This document shows, piece after piece, positions 1-10,532 of a stretch of DNA of 64,000 bases; position 1 is the first letter of the stretch, and each line of letters begins with the position of its first letter. The DNA is taken from contig CM053143.1 in NCBI GenBank assembly GCA_028571685.1, positions 4,641,501 to 4,705,500 of the forward strand, read 5' to 3'. The translations under genes and the position numbers were made by a program. The notes under the pieces were generated by a model. That model had not been told where the DNA came from and made no database searches. It saw only the letters and a program-made list of their open reading frames with translations. Source of the stretch: Heterohyrax brucei (Eukaryota; Chordata; Mammalia; Hyracoidea; Procaviidae).

Positions 1-296
1 GTCAGATGGATCTGGCTGAAAGTAGAGAATTCCAGAAAGATTTTTACCTGTGTTTTATTGTCTAAACAAAGACACTTGACCTGTGGGTCACAACAAATTA
101 AAGATAACATTGTACAGAATGGGAATTCCACAACACTTAATGGTGCTCAGGAAGAACCTGTATAGATCAAAAGGCAACTGTTTAGAATGAATAAGGAGAT
201 ACTGAATGGTAAGTCAAGAAAGATATGAGTCAGGGTTAGACCCTTTCACTACAGTTATTCAACAGCATGCTGAGCACCTAATCCAAGAAAGTGATT
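1..296 (+). pseudogene. RTE/BovB-type LINE, reverse transcriptase fragment
   Basis: The stretch resembles the RT palm region of the RTE clade, an APE-type LINE that copies its RNA at a nicked target. Readable pieces include AREFQKDFYLCF near base 20 and a 'gggaattccacaacacttaatg' neighbourhood near 120. The family's usual FIDYAKAFD segment, which carries a catalytic Asp, is broken here: after YLCFIV a stop follows, and shifts occur downstream. The window starts inside the element and similarity fades by about base 296. Other RTE pieces lie at 8.5, 12.2, 28.9, 34.2, 46 and 47.4 kb. It is a dead fossil; strand and family are fairly sure, subfamily is not. Confidence 0.8.
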
Positions 297-652
297 GCCC
301 TGATCATATAAAATCTGCCAAATACTTCCAATATCAGATCTGAGTTTGATCCAAGCTGTATCCCGACAATGAGTTAGCTGAGTGTGAATTAGATGAAATA
401 AAAATGAAGGTGATGAAACTCCACACAAGTGCTTGTCCTGTTCTAAATAATTTTGAGGTCAGTGGAAAACTAAGTCCCTTATTCTTTTGAGCTTCACTTG
501 TCAATTTACCCCCACTTTTAACTTTATATGAGTTGTTTGTCAATGCAAACAGTAAGCAGACTTGCTCCTAATGAAAAGTCTGAAGATTTAAGTCCATAAG
601 AGGGGACTTGGAAAAAAGTCCTGGTGATCTAATTCCAGAAAAATTGGTCATT

Positions 653-730
653 AAAAACCCTATGGAGCGCAATTGTACACATATGTGGTCACCATGAGTT
701 AGAATCAACTAAACATCATTTTTTTTTTTT
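653..730 (+). repeat. AfroSINE 3' tail fragment
   Basis: The tail motif 'ggtcaccatgagttagaatc' is followed by a T run at 719-730. Only the 3' half is present, so it is a 5'-truncated copy. Confidence 0.75.
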
Positions 731-3213
731 AGAAATAACTCTACAAATTTGCCAGTGGGATTCACCATTTCTATAACCAGACTTAGTAGTGAAATGTTGC
801 ATTCAGATGTGTCCCCTTTATGTGTTATTAATACACTATTTGCTGATGTCACATTCTCCAGTCTGGATGAAACACCCAGCATTTTAATTAATGATGATGG
901 TCAGAGACAAAGATACCTACATACAAAGTCTACAATAATATATTGGAAGATAGAATTAAAAAATATGGCTACAAATAAAATTTACTGTGAATAAATTTCT
1001 GTTTTTGTTTATTTTTCTATGTATTTCACAGTTGTTCTCGATATAATAAATTCACATGAGCTTATAAGAAGCTTACTTCGATAGAAACTGAAATTTAAAA
1101 GTTAAAAAAGATGGTACTGAAAGAATCTTGATTGCAAGTGATTAAAAACATCACAAGTAATACTTTGTGACTTCTGCTATGAAGAACTAAACTGAAAATA
1201 CTTGGTCTAGACCAAATCTGTAGTATTTTAAATTGTAAACTACAATGAATAATGCTGTGCTATGACCTAAAAAAGAGAGACACAGATACTAGTTGCTGAG
1301 AATTCATCAAATAAGACAATTATGAAGTAACTGCAAAGTTATTTCATTAACATTTTTGAACTGAGGTGTGATGTCATAAAGCTGAAACATAAAATACAAT
1401 CATCCTTAGTGCTACCAAGAAAACTGTTATTTACTAACAGGAGAAAAACCTATAAAATTACACCAAGTTCCATGTTAACATTTAAAATTCTATTTCTAAA
1501 AGAGCCTTAGTGAATATCTGAAGGCATTATCCTCTTCCAATGAATGTACAGTGTATCTTCTCTACCAGACGTGGTTTCATGTGTGGTGTTGTAAAAGCTT
1601 CTGGTTATTCTCTTGCCTAGAAACTTCATGCAGAGTTCCTGGGAATATGTAAGAATTGGACTCCATGATGTGGCTTGGGATTTCCAGATCGTTTATGCAG
1701 TTTCTTGGTCGTTCTTTGAGTTTGACACTAAGACCTTTGGTGAGGACCACCACTCGCTGATCTCACTTTCCAGTATTTGTGAACCCTAAAAGTGTGCTTT
1801 GCTTCAGTAATTTGAGAAGAAACGCAAGGGCTATTCTTTAACTAACTCCTTAACTACTCAATGGCACTGGACTGGCTGGCTGGCATAAAGGGTATCACTG
1901 ACATCGAAAGATACACAGAAGATTCTGATAAGAAGAATTACAGGTTATTATATCATCTGTGCAAGATGGGCCATCTCAGTGAACCAATGACTGTAGAGTG
2001 AATGATTGAATTTGTACATAACTGGCAATCCTAACTAGTCAAGACAATTGATTCAAGCTAATAGGCTTTCTTTTTATTTACTGAGAGCCAGTCTTCCATT
2101 TGAGTGACTCCCAGTGCTTTTATTGACAAGAAATTCTCAACAACAGGTTATCTTTTTATCATAAACTGTCCTATCATTTGTTCTAGAATATTTTCAGTGC
2201 TGTTCATGGAACACTGTGAGGAGTTCCTGGTTGATTTCTTACTCCATTCCTATGTTTGAAGTGCAAGGAAAGGCAGAGAGTAGTAGTAAAAGCAAACATC
2301 ATCTACCTCTTTCACTGTTGTAAGAATCTCAAAATTATATGAAAAAGATACCACTTGCCCTACTTTTTAGTGCTTGCTGTGTCAAAATACCATGATAAAA
2401 ATAATTTATATTTGATTAAATATGAGTGAGGAATAGCACAATTAATTGAAGGGGCAGAGGATCATCAAAAAGTGTTCAAAAATTTAACAGGACTGAGAGA
2501 TAAGCTTCTAGATTGCAGTAGTCCACAGGACACACAGCTTAGTGGATAAAGACAGACCCATACTGAGGAACAAGAAGGATTTTAGAACATGGAAACCAAG
2601 AGGAAAAAAGCTAATGTATGAAAGATCAGCACTCAAAATAACAAAATGGCTTTAGGCTTTCCAAAAGTCTAAAAATTAATAAAGCTTTCAGAATGTGGAA
2701 GGAAAATTGTTTTCAGTCTTGAAGTTCTCTGTCAGCCAAAGGGTCAATAAAGTGTGAGGGGAGTATAAAGATACTTTTAGATAACCTACCTCTCAAAAAA
2801 ATTAAAAAAAAGTAATAATAACTCCCCCTATGTGCCTACCTGAGAGAATATACTGGAGGACATGCTTTCAAAGCTATTCTGCAATCGAAAACAAGAGGAC
2901 ATGGATTTCAACCTATGTGACAGAAACAGCAAAATGACGTTAAATGGGAATCTGAGATGACAGGTGTAAACTGGAATGAAATAAAGGTGGGGAACAATCA
3001 AACAAATGAAATAAGCCAAGGTAGGGGATGATCAAAATGCATTAACTGCTAAATAAATCCAAAATGAAGACCACAAGAACCACCAAGCCCAAGCCCAAGC
3101 CCACATTTTAAATAAACATTTACAATAAAAAAAATTATGTGCATGAGAATGTGTTTGTGGTTGAAAGAAAAGTATGTTCACAAATGGTGTGCTTCAGTGT
3201 TATTTTATTTAGT
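731..3213. other. No recognised feature (unique or very old DNA)
   Basis: About 2.5 kb of AT-rich DNA in which I recognise no gene, RNA or repeat family. An 81-codon open frame at 749-994 has no domain I recognise and is within chance length for such sequence. Confidence 0.5.
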
Positions 3214-3217
3214 CTTG

Positions 3218-3275
3218 AGATAGCTGTGAGTCTGAATCAACTCCACAGCAGTGGGTTTGGTTTTGTTTGGTTTGG
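3218..3275 (+). repeat. AfroSINE 3' tail fragment
   Basis: The motif 'agctgtgagtctgaatcaac' followed by the GT-rich end 'gggtttggttttgtttggtt' is the distal tail of the SINE; the tRNA-like head is missing. Confidence 0.75.
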
Positions 3276-4134
3276 AGATAGCAAGTTATATTATTTCACC
3301 TAAACTACCAGTCACTCATCCTATATTCAAAAGCAATTAATAATTAAAAAGAGATGTTTGATTTTTCTGCTCTGCTTCACACACACATCTTCCTTTGTCT
3401 GCATATACAACTTCTTCCTCATTAACTTGTTATCCCACTACAATTAGCCTTCTGAATCCACTGTGTAATGAAAATTGCTCTTGCTAAAAATATAAGTAAG
3501 CTATTTATGATAAATTTAATAGATATTTTCCAATACCCATCTGAACTGATGTCTTAGAAACTCTGTGGTTGACAAGTCACTCATTCTCTTAGTAATACGT
3601 CCTCGACCATCAGCAGTCCATACGTAGTTCAACTGGGGTTCACCTCAGTTGTAGGTAACACATGTAAACAAAGCCTGAGTAATCTGAGTATATGACAACA
3701 ATACTTCTAGCCTCATTGATTGGTTCATGAGTGAACACATGAGTGGACTAAGAACCTTCAACTGTAGTTACAAGAATTTTGATGTTATATCCAAATCAAA
3801 TCAGTAGTCTACCCCTTTTAATGCACTTAGATGGCTATACACTGGAAGAAAGGGTCAAATAATAAAGGGCAAATGCCTCACTAGGAATTTCATTTACCTG
3901 ACTTCTGACATCTGTCTCTCTCTCCGAAAGCTTTACTTATGTCTCTGTGTACCACCATCATGGAGGATGTAGCTGAAAGAACGGAAGAAACTAGATACTG
4001 TTGTATTGTTGTTGTTGTTGGTAAGCCCTCGATACCATCATACTTGAAGCTATAAAGTATTTCCAAAAAAATCTTTTATTTACTTACAAGAAAAAGCTCC
4101 TGAATAATATAACTATGCATTACCATGGAGAGGT
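3276..4134. other. No recognised feature
   Basis: AT-rich DNA with a short (GTT)n run near 4009-4020. Nothing else is supportable. Confidence 0.5.
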
Positions 4135-4312
4135 TGGTTTAGTTTTGCAGTTAAGTAAGAGAGCTGCGAAGTCAGACTTCCCACGTGACTTTTGGTGAGA
4201 AGATTAACGTTTAGAAGCCCCAGGTGCAGAACATGTAAAATGATAAAAGGAATGACACTTATTTCATGCTGTTTGGTGAGAATCAAATAAAATGACGCCT
4301 GTAGCACGCTTA
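4135..4312 (+). repeat. MIR SINE
   Basis: The order of blocks follows MIR: a head with 'agctgcgaagtcagac', a core with 'cacgtgac', then 'tgtaaaatgataaaagg' and a 3' block 'gtagcacgcttagaa'. MIR is an ancient mammal-wide tRNA-derived SINE. The next AfroSINE starts directly at its 3' end. Confidence 0.7.
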
Positions 4313-4470
4313 GAAATCCTGATGGTGTAGTGGTTAAGGACAATGACTGTTAACCGAAAGGTCAGAAGTTCAAATCTACTAGCAGCTCCTTGGAAACTGT
4401 ATAGGGCAGTTCTACTCTGTTCTGTAGAGTTACTATGAGTCAGCATCAACTCCATGTTTTTGTTTTTCTT
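4312..4470 (+). repeat. AfroSINE, full-length
   Basis: The head 'gatggtgtagtggttaag' holds an A-box-like element, 'agaagttcaaatc' fits the B box, and the tail is 'ttactatgagtcagcatc' followed by a T-rich end. It abuts the 3' end of the MIR. Confidence 0.9.
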
Positions 4471-4552
4471 GGTCTATAATGTAAAAGACTAGAAACATAC
4501 TAGTAATAGATTTAGTTTACATTGGTAAAGTTGTTTTAATTATTGTTATTGT

Positions 4553-4780
4553 CTCTTGCCTGGAACATTACCTTTTCTGTACAGTATTCAAATAGTATCT
4601 CTACCATATTCAAATGATATCTCTACAACTCCTTTAGAGACTATTCTCTTTTATCTGGAATCACATATTAACCTTCCTCAGGACTCAGTTCATCTACCCT
4701 TCTGTTTGAACTCTACACTCTAGTCCTAGATTACCTTATTTGTTCATTTGACACTAAATACCATTTTGCCATATATGCAC
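4553..4780 (+). repeat. L2 LINE 3' fragment (weak)
   Basis: The order 'gcctggaacattacctt', then 'tcctcaggactcagtt' and short pyrimidine-rich clauses resembles the 3' part of L2. A roughly 22-bp near-duplicate ('ttcaaatagtatctc' / 'ttcaaatgatatctc') lies at 4588-4630. Divergence is high. Confidence 0.45.
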
Positions 4781-4840
4781 ATACAGACCAAAACCACACT
4801 ACTTAGCACTCATCCTTACATATTTCATCTACAGAATTTT

Positions 4841-5422
4841 ATTGTTGCTGTCAGGTGCCATTTAGTCAATTTTGACCTATAGTGAACTCATGTGACAGAG
4901 TAGAAATACTCATCATAGATTGAAGTGTGTCCCACAGAAAAGAAGTGTAGCAATTTGGCTAGGCCAATTCTTGGTATTGTGTAATGTTCTTATGTTCTGT
5001 AAACCCTGCTTCTGTGATGTTAATGAGGGAGAAGGGGCAACAGCTATATTGGTGAGGCAAGATTCAGTGTGCAAGATTGTATTGTGCACTGAGGTAATCT
5101 TTTAGGATAGGGTAGAAAGCTAAGCAAGCAGAGAGTTGGGTACCTCGTACCACCAAGAAAGCAACGCCAGGAACAGCACGCCCCGAGTCTCTGAGCCTTA
5201 GAAGCCCCTTGTCCAGGGGCAGATTGACAAGGACCTTCTTCCAGAGCCAACACAGGAAGTCTTTCCCAGGAATTGATGCTCTGAGTTTGGACCTGTAGCC
5301 TAGTAGACTATGACAGAGTAATTTTTTTTCTTCTTTTAAGCCATCCACTTGTGGTACTTCTGTTATAGCAGCTCTAGATGGCTAAAACAGCCCCATAAGG
5401 TTTTCTAGGCTACACTTTTCAG
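4841..5422 (-). repeat. AfroSINE split in two by an LTR
   Basis: The minus-strand tail is at 4841-4910, with 'gacagagtagaa', and the copy resumes at 5390 with 'gccccataaggttttctagg'. These blocks are adjacent in intact copies such as the one at 9146-9283. The SINE was therefore in place before the LTR at 4911-5389 landed. Confidence 0.7.
4911..5389 (+). mobile_element. Solo LTR, MaLR-like (subfamily B)
   Basis: The left end 'catcatagattgaagtgtgt' and right end 'agctctagatggctaaaaca' have the shape of MaLR-class LTR ends, with a polypyrimidine block 'ttttttttcttcttttaag' before the right end. About 479 bp, no internal region. It shares 'aagcagagagttgggtacct' with the broken LTR at 62.8 kb. 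It lies inside an AfroSINE; I do not see a clean target duplication. Confidence 0.7.
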
Positions 5423-5423
5423 G

Positions 5424-5632
5424 GAAGCTTCCATGATGGTGAAGTGGTTAAGAATTTGGCTTCCAATCAAAAGGTAGACAGTTCAAATCACGAGCTCCTC
5501 TGTGGAAGATGTGGCAATCTGCTACTGTAAAGATTCCAGACTTGGAAACCATGTGGGGGGAATTCTACTCTGTCCTATAGGGCCTCAGTGAGCTGGAATT
5601 GACTCAGTGGCAGTAGGTTTACTTTTGTTTAG
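5424..5632 (+). repeat. AfroSINE, long variant
   Basis: Head 'tgatggtgaagtggttaag', B-box region 'agacagttcaaatc' and tail 'ctcagtgagctggaattgac'. It carries an extra middle block of about 40 bp ('agatgtggcaatctgctact') that most copies here lack; the copies at 6003 and 41529 (both minus) also have it. Confidence 0.9.
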
Positions 5633-5633
5633 C

Positions 5634-5978
5634 TTTTTAAAAATATTTTATTGTGCTTTAATTGGAAGTTTACAATCCAAGTCAATCTGTCACAGAGAAA
5701 CTTACATAGCTATGTAACTCTAGCTGCTCTTCCCGCACTGTGGCATCACACAACTCTTTTCCATCTTGTATTTTTCAAGTCCATTCAACTACTTTCTGTC
5801 TCTCTCTGCCCTCTCGTTTTGACTCTGAACAGAAGCTGCCCGGTTAGTGTCATGTGTCTACATAAGCTTAGAAGCACATTTTTCACCAGTATCATTTTAT
5901 GTCTTATAGTCCCATCCAATCTTTGCCTGAAGAGCTGGTTTCAGTTCTTGACTAATAGAGTCTTGGGGCTATATCCAC
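5634..5978 (-). mobile_element. L1 3' UTR end, severely 5'-truncated
   Basis: The stretch beginning 'attttattgtgctttaattgg' is the reverse complement of the 3' end of an L1 family also seen at 11945 and 58800 (minus). Shared blocks include 'ttttcaccagtatcatttta' and 'cccatccaatctttgcctga'. Only about 345 bp of 3' UTR was integrated. Confidence 0.85.
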
Positions 5979-6002
5979 TTTTTGTGCGTGTTTTTATTTG
6001 GT

Positions 6003-6116
6003 TTAATCTTTACAGAACCAGACTGTCATGTCTTTTTCCCGTGGAACTGCTGGTGGATTACAACCACCAGCCTTTTAGATAGCTGAACACTTAACCACTG
6101 ATCTACCAGGGCTCCC
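6003..6116 (-). repeat. AfroSINE, long variant, 5' half
   Basis: On the minus strand it has the head 'ggtagatcagtggttaag' and the long-variant middle block. The RTE-like tail is missing. Confidence 0.8.
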
Positions 6117-6119
6117 TTG

Positions 6120-6350
6120 GATTTTTGATGACATTCCTTAGATCAAAAATCCCAGGAGCCGTTATTGACACCTTCATTTCTTAGATCAAAAATCTCAGGA
6201 GTCATTATTGGCACCTTCGTTTCCACTAGCCTAAAGTCAGTTAACTGCTAAGTGTTGTCAATTCTTTCTCTGTATGTATACTACTCACTCTTTTTGTCTC
6301 TGCTGTTGTCCAAACCATTATTTTCTTAACTGTTTCTTCTAAAATTGTAT
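6120..6350 (+). repeat. L2 LINE fragment with internal tandem duplication
   Basis: 'caggagtcattattggcacc' followed by 'gtcaattctttctctg' fits the L2 3' ORF region. A 43-bp unit occurs twice, at 6133-6175 and 6176-6218, with a few mismatches. L2 continues at about 6510 after unassigned sequence. Confidence 0.55.
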
Positions 6351-6509
6351 TAACTGTATAGGTAACAGAACATTTGTTCAATTACATTAAATATAATCAT
6401 CATGTAATTCAACCATCACCATTAACCATTACCAAATTTTTCCATCACTTTAAAAAAAAGTTCCTTGTCAAACCACTATTTTCTTTGACCCTATACTTCA
6501 TTCCCTTCT

Positions 6510-6925
6510 ATTTGGTCCTAGCTGATCTATCCAACCTGGAGGCCAGAATGATCTTTCAAGAATGAAAATCAGATATCTATAGTGTTGCTGTGAGTTGGCG
6601 GCAGTAGATATTGGACTCTTCTGCCTAAAAGCTGTCAATGTCTTATCATTTCCTATAGCACACAGGCTCACATCTTTAATATGGTCTAGACTATGCTTCT
6701 CCACATAGGCTTTTACTTTATTTTATTTTTCCATCCTTGAGCGTTCCATTTCTTTTCCTGCATAGGAGACACTGTACATCACTCTTGACTGTCACTCACT
6801 TTGTGCCCTGACATCCAGTCATACCACATAATTATCTCTTTACTATTCAGCACACTTTGCAACTTTTGTGTATTTATCACAATGCTTAGGATATAATAGA
6901 GGTCAGTGAATGTTTCTGGATGAAC
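6510..6925 (+). repeat. L2 LINE 3' fragment
   Basis: 'ggaggccagaatgatctttc', 'cctaaaagctgtcaatg' and the 3' block 'acaatgcttaggatataata' followed by 'tcagtgaatgtttctggatg' appear in L2 order. A short AfroSINE-tail-like patch ('gttgctgtgagttggcggca') sits inside at 6582-6612. Confidence 0.65.
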
Positions 6926-7280
6926 AGCACTACTACGATGACTGCTCATCGCTCTTATGACAAATAAAAAGAGCAAAAAAAAAAACAAATTACAGCAACT
7001 GATGGTTCCAATCTACTTTTCCTTGAGGGCATTGTGAAAATAGAGCTAATGTATGTAGAAGAGGGACTTTTTGATAAAGAATATTCTTGAGGACATGAAC
7101 CTCAGTCACATGGCATTAACTTAGAATCTCAGTGTTCAGAATAAGCAGAATCTAGCCCCAAATGTGAATGAATTGCCTGTCATAGTTTACACAAAGCCTG
7201 GCTAATAGGAATCTCAACAAACATCACCTGAATAAACTAAAAACAATCTATTAAGCATACGATACTGCCCATGTGTCTTT

Positions 7281-7445
7281 AGGAAAACGTGGTAGCACAG
7301 TGGTTAAGAGCTATAGCCGCCAACCAAAAGACGGGCAGTTTAGTGCCACAGGAGTTCCTTGGGGACTCTATGGGGCACGTCTACTCTGTCCCATAGGGTC
7401 ACTATGAGTCCAGATTAACTCTCTGGCAATAGATCTGGTATTTAT
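7281..7445 (+). repeat. AfroSINE, full-length
   Basis: The head 'ggtagcacagtggttaagag' and tail 'tcactatgagtccagattaa' are present, with a weakened B box ('gggcagtttagtgcc'). Confidence 0.85.
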
Positions 7446-7586
7446 TGGTTTATGTATGTTTAAGCAGAATTGTATGAACAGTTCATTGCACTGTTTAATA
7501 AATAGTTTCTCAGCTGTTTATCTAACATGCAAAAAATGAGTACAAGCAGAGAGCATAGACAAAAATCAATTCTGGGTTAGCAAATC

Positions 7587-7736
7587 AAAAAAACAAACCC
7601 ACTGCCATCAAGCTAAACCTATAGGACAGAGCATAACTGCCCTATGGAGTTTCCAAAGAGCACCTGGTAGATTTGAACTGTTGACCATTTAATTAGTAGC
7701 CATAGCACTTAACCACTGCATCACCAGGGTTTCCTC
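7587..7736 (-). repeat. AfroSINE, full-length
   Basis: On the minus strand the head reads as the reverse complement of 'cttaaccactgcatcaccag' and the B box as that of 'gatttgaactgttgacc'. The tail block near 7600-7630 is diverged. Confidence 0.85.
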
Positions 7737-7739
7737 CAG

Positions 7740-8450
7740 GTTAATATTAGATGTAAAATTAAAAAGCATAATTTTGAAAATTTTCAGTTTTTGGAAGCAA
7801 ATTACCAGGTCTCACTTCCTGGAAGCTCTTCTGAAACCTATCTGTCTTGGATGAACCTGCTTATATTTGAAATATGGTGACAGAGCTTCTATCATCATAG
7901 CAAGATGCAAGCCATCAGTGTAAAACAGGTTAATAGACTAGTTGTAACACAGAGGTGAAGTCCTTATAAATCCTGTCTTATCCCTTGAGGCCATTGCCAA
8001 GTTCTTCTTGTGGGAATCTAGAACTCCAAAAGAAGGTTGCAGTCTCACTGAGAAGGGTAGCTAGACATGAGGGACAAAATTCTAGACTCAAGAGGCATAA
8101 ACATGTGAAGAGGGAAAATTCTAGACAAAGAAGAGAATCAAAAATCTACATACAGATACATCCTTAAGTTGTTGCCTGACTCTGAAACTGTCATATTAAT
8201 ATAAAAGAACAAAGGACAGTTACACGTATCCACATTGCAGTATGAGTGATTTTCTTAGAATGTTAAAAGAAAGAAGCTAGACACAGATTAATACATATGG
8301 CATGATTCCAATTATAAAAAACTGAAATACAGAGAACAACATTCAGTTGTGGCAAAAATCAATGAATTAGTTTTCCTTGGAGGTTGATGGAAGTATCCAC
8401 TGGGAATAAACACAAATAAAGTTGATAGGATTTTAGAACTGTTCTTATCT
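7740..8450. other. No recognised feature
   Basis: About 0.7 kb without a recognisable gene or repeat. A 60-codon frame at 7985-8167 is lysine/arginine-rich and looks like chance. Confidence 0.45.
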
Positions 8451-8455
8451 TGATC

Positions 8456-8645
8456 TGTTGTTATCGTTGAATGTTCCCATTCATGGTGACTCCACATAAA
8501 ACAGAACTAAATGCTGCCGATCCTGCACCATCTGTACAATTAAATCTGCTGCTGATATTTGAAATGCAAATGGCATAACTTCTGCATCATAGCACGTAAA
8601 GGTCACCACATCACATTAAAACTGACAGATTGATGGTGGATATCT
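8456..8645 (-). mobile_element. RTE internal-deletion element (3' tail joined to 5' end)
   Basis: On the minus strand, RTE 5'-terminal sequence (around 8560-8645; compare 'tgatgctgaaattatgccac' at 46010 and 'gatgttgtaaactatgccac' at 47395) runs directly into the RTE 3' tail (around 8456-8545). The coding part is absent, giving a unit of about 190 bp. This could be a one-off deletion or a member of a small non-autonomous family. Confidence 0.6.
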
Positions 8646-9145
8646 TAATATAGTGGATATTTAGCTGTATATGTATGCAAAAATTTTCCATGCTGAACAA
8701 CTACCAAAAAAAAAAAAAAAGACTAAGCATAATAGTTTCCAAATACAGGAATAGAAATACCAAAACAAAGCAAGACTAAAAAATAAATCCTCTCAACAGA
8801 CTACTATCAACAAAAGTTTAGGTAGAAACATTCTAGAGAAGCTATCAGCTATGAGTATAGGTACAAAGTAATGATTATCTGGCATATGTAAAAAAGGCTT
8901 GTAAATTAATACAGTGAAGCGCTGCAATAGAAAATGGATGTGATCTTTTTTTTTTGTTTGTTTAAGGAGCTTAAAAGTTTAATGGATATGAAATATTCTT
9001 AGTTCCAGAAACAGTTACTAAATACAAATTAAAGTAGCAAGGAGCTATCACTGCATGCATATGCAGTACTGTTATACTCCCGGTGCACTACCCGGGGAGG
9101 AATTTTGGCAAATTCTAGTAAAATTATGAATGTATACATTATTTT

Positions 9146-9283
9146 CTGTCAAGCTGATTCCAACTCTTAGTGACCCTGTAAGAACAGAACTGCCCCACAG
9201 AGTTTCCAGAGCCTGATGGATTCAAACTGCTGACCTTTTGGTTAGCGGCCATAACACTTAACCACTATACCACCAGGGTTTCT
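9146..9283 (-). repeat. AfroSINE with visible target-site duplication
   Basis: The tail-side block 'cttagtgaccctgtaagaac' and head 'cttaaccactataccaccag' read in minus orientation. The flanks 'aaaattatgaatgtatac' (left) and 'aaaattataaatgtgtat' (right) are near-identical, a diverged target duplication typical of LINE-mediated insertion. Confidence 0.85.
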
Positions 9284-9326
9284 CTAAAATTATAAATGTG
9301 TATATTATACAAGTATGTGAATGTTA

Positions 9327-9372
9327 GAAGGTCACTGTCAGTCAGAATAAACTCAATGACAATAGGTTAATA
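9327..9372 (+). repeat. AfroSINE tail fragment
   Basis: The short tail 'tcagtcagaataaactcaat' followed by 'gacaataggtt'; head absent. Confidence 0.55.
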
Positions 9373-10276
9373 GATTTAATGGTTAATATTACCCCAATTT
9401 GATATCCTACTTTCAAATACATATCCTAGAGAAATTCTCATACATGGGTACTAGGAGTCAGTGGTCACTGAAGCATTTCAACTAGTAAAATAAAAAATTA
9501 AATAGACTAAAAAGAAAATCTCTCCGTGAAACACTATTCTGCAGTTTAAATGAATGGATTGGAAAGCAGGTATCAAAATATCCTCAAAAATGTATTTAGA
9601 GAGCAAAAAATTTTCAAACATAAGTTGTAAAAACTTTTTTTAAAAAAATGCCAAATAGGATTTATGGATATACACACACAGAATCTGAATCAAATACTAT
9701 GAAATTCAGAATTTGACAGATACCAGTGAAAAATACATTAGTTTATATCATTCAAATAACATACGGAAAACACAAGTTTTATTAAAAAAAAAAAAAAAAA
9801 AAACGATCTCTCTGCTTCTCTTTAAACATTTTCATCCTGAAAATCATGTCGTCTGTTGTAAAGTTGAGCCAATATAAGCCTAAAATCAGTTCAGAAGAAC
9901 TGTGTGTTTTGACAGTGTAATTTCTTTAAAAAGATGTGTCTCAGTTAACTGGCACCTCCTGTCCAGAAGCAAGATGAGAGGGCAGAGAGGAACAGGAGCT
10001 AGTTAAATGAACACGGGAGTTACGGGGTGGAGAAGAGGAGTGTGCTGTCGCAGCGGGAGAAAGCGGCTACAGTTACATAGCAATGTGTGTAAGTTTTTGT
10101 ATGACAAATGGACTGGGCTACAAACTTACGCTTAAAGCACAGTAAGATATTTTTTAAAATGTCTCAAAAGGACACGATCTTTATTATGTGTGGTTTAGTT
10201 TTATTAGTGAAACATATACAAAGAAATTTGTCTAACACATTAGACATGGTTCACATTCCATTCCACACTAACCCCC
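9373..10276. other. No recognised feature
   Basis: About 0.9 kb of AT-rich sequence with a pure A run near 9783-9803. No gene or family recognised. Confidence 0.45.
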
Positions 10277-10434
10277 CAAACATCCGCTGCAGTGGAGTTG
10301 CTTCCAATTCATAGCGACCCTATTGGAAAGAGTAGAACTGGCCCACAGTTTCCAAGAGACACCTGGAAGATTTGAACTGCTGAACTTTTGGTTAGCAGCC
10401 TTAGCGCTTAACCAATATGCCACCACGGTTTCTG
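10277..10434 (-). repeat. AfroSINE, full-length
   Basis: 'caattcatagcgaccctatt' is the tail and 'cttaaccaatatgccaccac' the head, in minus orientation. It retains a CpG in the tail ('agcgacc'), as in less mutated copies. Confidence 0.9.
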
Positions 10435-10483
10435 CTGCACATTGGGAATGTTTAATAACTAAAACTCTTGAAATTATTATTCT

Positions 10484-10532
10484 AGGTCGCAATGAGTCGG
10501 ATCCAAAGCCAAAGCACTTGGCTTTGGCTTAG
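10484..10532 (+). repeat. AfroSINE tail fragment, 'cacttggcttt' variant
   Basis: 'aggtcgcaatgagtcggatc' followed by 'gcacttggctttggctta'. The terminal 'cacttggctt' variant recurs in the dated insertion at 49800. Confidence 0.65.

Noticed and set aside
749-994. 81-codon open frame as a possible small gene
   Set aside because: No recognisable domain, no splice, promoter or poly-A context, and a length expected by chance in AT-rich DNA.
5044-5348. Overlapping 69- and 94-codon minus-strand frames
   Set aside because: They lie inside the LTR at 4911-5389 on its opposite strand; shadows of non-coding LTR sequence.
9061-9105. 'cccggtgcactacccgggg' as a regulatory palindrome
   Set aside because: Arms are only 5-6 bp with an imperfect loop; too short to stand out from chance.
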